Source: an uncultured Granulosicoccaceae bacterium (lineage in GTDB: Bacteria; Pseudomonadota; Gammaproteobacteria; Granulosicoccales; Granulosicoccaceae). Taken from it: a stretch of DNA of 45,015 nt. The position numbers and the translations under genes are program-made. Of the stretch, positions 43,187-45,015 are shown piece after piece. The stretch lies in the NCBI GenBank assembly GCA_937951345.1, contig CALFCF010000049.1, forward strand, positions 1 to 45,015, in the 5' to 3' direction. Positions within the stretch are counted from its first letter, which is position 1. Each line of letters starts with the position of its first letter. The notes beneath the pieces were generated by a model. That model had not been told where the DNA came from. It saw nothing but the letters and a program-made list of their open reading frames with translations, and searched no databases.

Positions 43187-44008
43187 ATGGAAGGGTTGAT
43201 TACCTCACTATCCGAGCTGACGGGCACTAACCTCAGCTACCTTTTCAACGGCAAACATCTGGCCTGGTATGCCAGTGTCCGGTTTACAATATTGGCAGCA
43301 TTTTTTGGGGCTGTGCTGGCACTGTTGTTCGGTATGCTGGGCGCTTCAGCAAAACGCTCATCTTTTGCACCGTTTCGCTGGTTTGGATCAGGGTACATTA
43401 CGATGGTCCGAGGTGTGCCGGACGTGTTGTTTTTCCTGTTCTTTCCGTTGGCTTTCGAGCAGTTTGTCGAGTATCTGTTCTCGCTTAATGCATGTACTGT
43501 TGCAGAGCGTGCCAGCGGCAAGTGGCCGCCGTGTAATGCCGCTCAATGGTACTTGTCGACGTCAGAGTATTTTGTCATGGCCTGTGTTTCATTGGGCCTG
43601 GTTTATGGTGCGTTTGCAGCTAACGTCATACATGGTGCTATGCGCGCTGTACCGGAATCACAACTGGAAGCAGCACGTGCCTACGGTTTCACTAAGCGTC
43701 AGGTGTATTGGCATTTTCAGGTGCGACAAATGTGGATTTACGCGTTACCCGGATTGTCTAACGTGTGGATGTTGCTGCTGAAGGCAACGGCGTTGTTATC
43801 ATTGTTGCAAATAGCAGACATTGTGCAATGGGCCGGTAAACTTGGTGCCGCTAATTACTTTCCGGCAGCAGGTTTAGTGCACGGAGACTGGCGCTGGCGC
43901 TACTACATTGTGTTGTTTCTGTTTTATATTCTGCTTACGTTCTTGTCCGAGCTGTTTTTCCGTAAACTGCAAAAGCGTGCCAGTCGCGGCATGGCTCTGG
44001 ATCAGTAG
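43187..44008 (+). CDS. Polar amino-acid ABC permease (HisQ-like)
   Basis: A 273-residue inner-membrane permease of the HisMQ family. Helices start near FTILAAFFGAVLALLFGML, followed by the family mark TMVRGVPDVLFFLFF, a periplasmic loop with two Cys (ACTVAERASGKWPPC), and the EAA loop ESQLEAARAYGFTKRQ that contacts the ATPase. It pairs with the next gene, which starts one base after its stop codon. Confidence 0.93.
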   Translation: MEGLITSLSELTGTNLSYLFNGKHLAWYASVRFTILAAFFGAVLALLFGMLGASAKRSSFAPFRWFGSGYITMVRGVPDVLFFLFFPLAFEQFVEYLFSLNACTVAERASGKWPPCNAAQWYLSTSEYFVMACVSLGLVYGAFAANVIHGAMRAVPESQLEAARAYGFTKRQVYWHFQVRQMWIYALPGLSNVWMLLLKATALLSLLQIADIVQWAGKLGAANYFPAAGLVHGDWRWRYYIVLFLFYILLTFLSELFFRKLQKRASRGMALDQ

Positions 44009-44009
44009 C

Positions 44010-44798
44010 ATGAATATCGAGTCGATAGTTGCGACGCATTGGCTCAGCGCCGTTGTCAACGACGTCATTATCCTGTTCAAGCCAGCGCTGTTTAATATCT
44101 ATTTCGCCCTTGCGTCAATTCCGCTTGGTTTTCCGCTAGCGATTGGTCTGGCTTTAATGAAAAACAGTCGATCACGTTTATGGTCATCGTTTGCCGGTGG
44201 GTTTATTTACGCATTTCGAGGGTCACCGCTTTTTATCCAGCTGTTTATGTTTTATTCCATTGCACTGGCGTTTAACCAGACGCTGTGGAAGCCGCTTGGT
44301 ATTGACGACTTTGTACTGCATCCACTTTTTCTGGGTCCATTCGTGTTGATTCTAAATACCAGCGCTTATGCGGCTGAAATTTTTTATGGAGCCATAAGAG
44401 CCGTGCCGAAGGGGCAACTGGAAGCCGCCCGTGCAGTCGGCATGTCCAGGTCGCAGGTGTTCAGAAGTGTTACCTGGCCAAACATGCTACGACTGGCGTG
44501 GCCGGCTTACACTAATGAAGTTGTGTTTCTATTTCATGCCACAGCGCTGGTTTACTTCACGCTGCCCGTGATCAACGAGCAAAAAGATTTGATGAACAAA
44601 GCCGGTGAACTATTCGAGAAGGATTACAACGTGTTTTTGCATTTCTCAGTTGCGGCGGGTTATTTTCTGTTGATATCGATATTGATATTTTTTCTGTTTG
44701 GTCTTGTCTACAAGGCACTTAATAAACATCTCCAGCATCTCTCAGATTCAACAGACGGGGCAGGAAAAATGAAATTCCGCCCGAATTATATGCGTTAA
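44010..44798 (+). CDS. Polar amino-acid ABC permease (HisM-like)
   Basis: A 262-residue inner-membrane permease, second half of the HisQM-type channel. I chose the ATG at 44010, one base after the preceding stop; an earlier in-frame start would overlap that gene by 100 bases. Marks are IYAFRGSPLFIQLFMFY, NTSAYAAEIFYGAIRAVPKGQ and the EAA loop GQLEAARAVGMSRSQ. The C-terminus is hydrophilic. It ends the transporter set; repeat B copy 3 begins 66 bases later. Confidence 0.93.
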   Translation: MNIESIVATHWLSAVVNDVIILFKPALFNIYFALASIPLGFPLAIGLALMKNSRSRLWSSFAGGFIYAFRGSPLFIQLFMFYSIALAFNQTLWKPLGIDDFVLHPLFLGPFVLILNTSAYAAEIFYGAIRAVPKGQLEAARAVGMSRSQVFRSVTWPNMLRLAWPAYTNEVVFLFHATALVYFTLPVINEQKDLMNKAGELFEKDYNVFLHFSVAAGYFLLISILIFFLFGLVYKALNKHLQHLSDSTDGAGKMKFRPNYMR

Positions 44799-44864
44799 TT
44801 TGACGCTTATTCGTTTTTAATACTCAGGTTTTCCGTGAAACGTCGTGCAGTGCGACCGGATATG

Positions 44865-45015
44865 AGAAGCCATCCTATAATTGACATTTTGCGCTCAGAC
44901 ATGCCGTGTGGCGCTCGAGCAGCGCAGTTTACACGCAGTAAATGAGCAGTGCAGAACGGCACATAACGAAGGGTCAGTGTGCAGGACTCGGCGTCCCCGA
45001 TCAATTTTGAGATGG
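44865..45015 (+). repeat. Dispersed structured repeat, family B, copy 3 (runs off the end)
   Basis: Aligned with copy 1 from AGAAGCC onward to the window edge, in the same orientation. The central stem is kept as GCGCT/AGCGC around CGAGC, the outer as CGTGT/ACACG, and the second hairpin as GCACA (44959-44963) with TGTGC (44978-44982). It has one GGCGTCCCCGA unit where copy 1 has two. Confidence 0.82.

Overview
The window reads as chromosomal DNA from a Gram-negative, probably marine, gammaproteobacterium. The evidence is a long-type (E. coli-like) MurB overlapping a DinF-type MATE gene, an OxyR-type LysR regulator, Tas-type aldo/keto reductase, LAAC/LTAC lipoboxes, a C-terminal outer-membrane barrel ending in an aromatic residue, and two laminarinase-type GH16 enzymes. 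The taxon is an inference. No rRNA, tRNA, CRISPR, phage or transposase gene was seen.

Layout. 1-742 is non-coding and carries one copy each of two structured dispersed repeats (families A and B). 743-2191 encodes a surface lipoprotein. 2816-6484 is a co-directional cluster: a divergent M19 dipeptidase-like protein, a large unknown protein and a DUF3726 protein. 6518-8028 (minus) holds a small membrane protein and an aldo/keto reductase. 8267-9865 is a GH16 lipoprotein, followed by a strong bidirectional hairpin. 9937-15535 (minus) holds an EamA exporter and a compact MoxR ATPase / CoxE-like VWA / DUF3604 operon. 15704-19279 is a VWA lipoprotein followed by two CUT1-type permeases without ATPase or binding protein. 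19398-24756 holds a thioredoxin-like membrane protein, murB-MATE (minus, 4-bp overlap), an M42 aminopeptidase and a methyltransferase. 25080-29253 holds a TPR-like protein, an RraA-like protein, an OmpA-like secreted protein and an OxyR-like regulator. 29462-31537 is a second, secreted GH16 enzyme with two near-identical modules. About 1 kb of non-coding DNA precedes an HtrA-like pseudoprotease and a histidine phosphatase. 34255-40933 (minus) is an overlapping three-gene envelope operon: coiled-coil membrane protein, DUF3131 protein and a 1469-residue protein with a predicted outer-membrane barrel. 41100-44798 is a complete polar amino-acid ABC importer. A third copy of repeat B runs off the right end.

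How it fits together. Much of the coding capacity concerns the envelope and nutrient capture: beta-glucan hydrolysis by the two GH16 enzymes, sugar and amino-acid ABC import, export (EamA, MATE), cell-wall synthesis (MurB) and several lipoproteins. The parts most likely to be undescribed are the 34255-40933 envelope operon, the MoxR-VWA-DUF3604 operon, the M19/unknown/DUF3726 cluster, the catalytically dead HtrA-like protein, and the two families of hairpin-rich intergenic repeats placed at gene ends.
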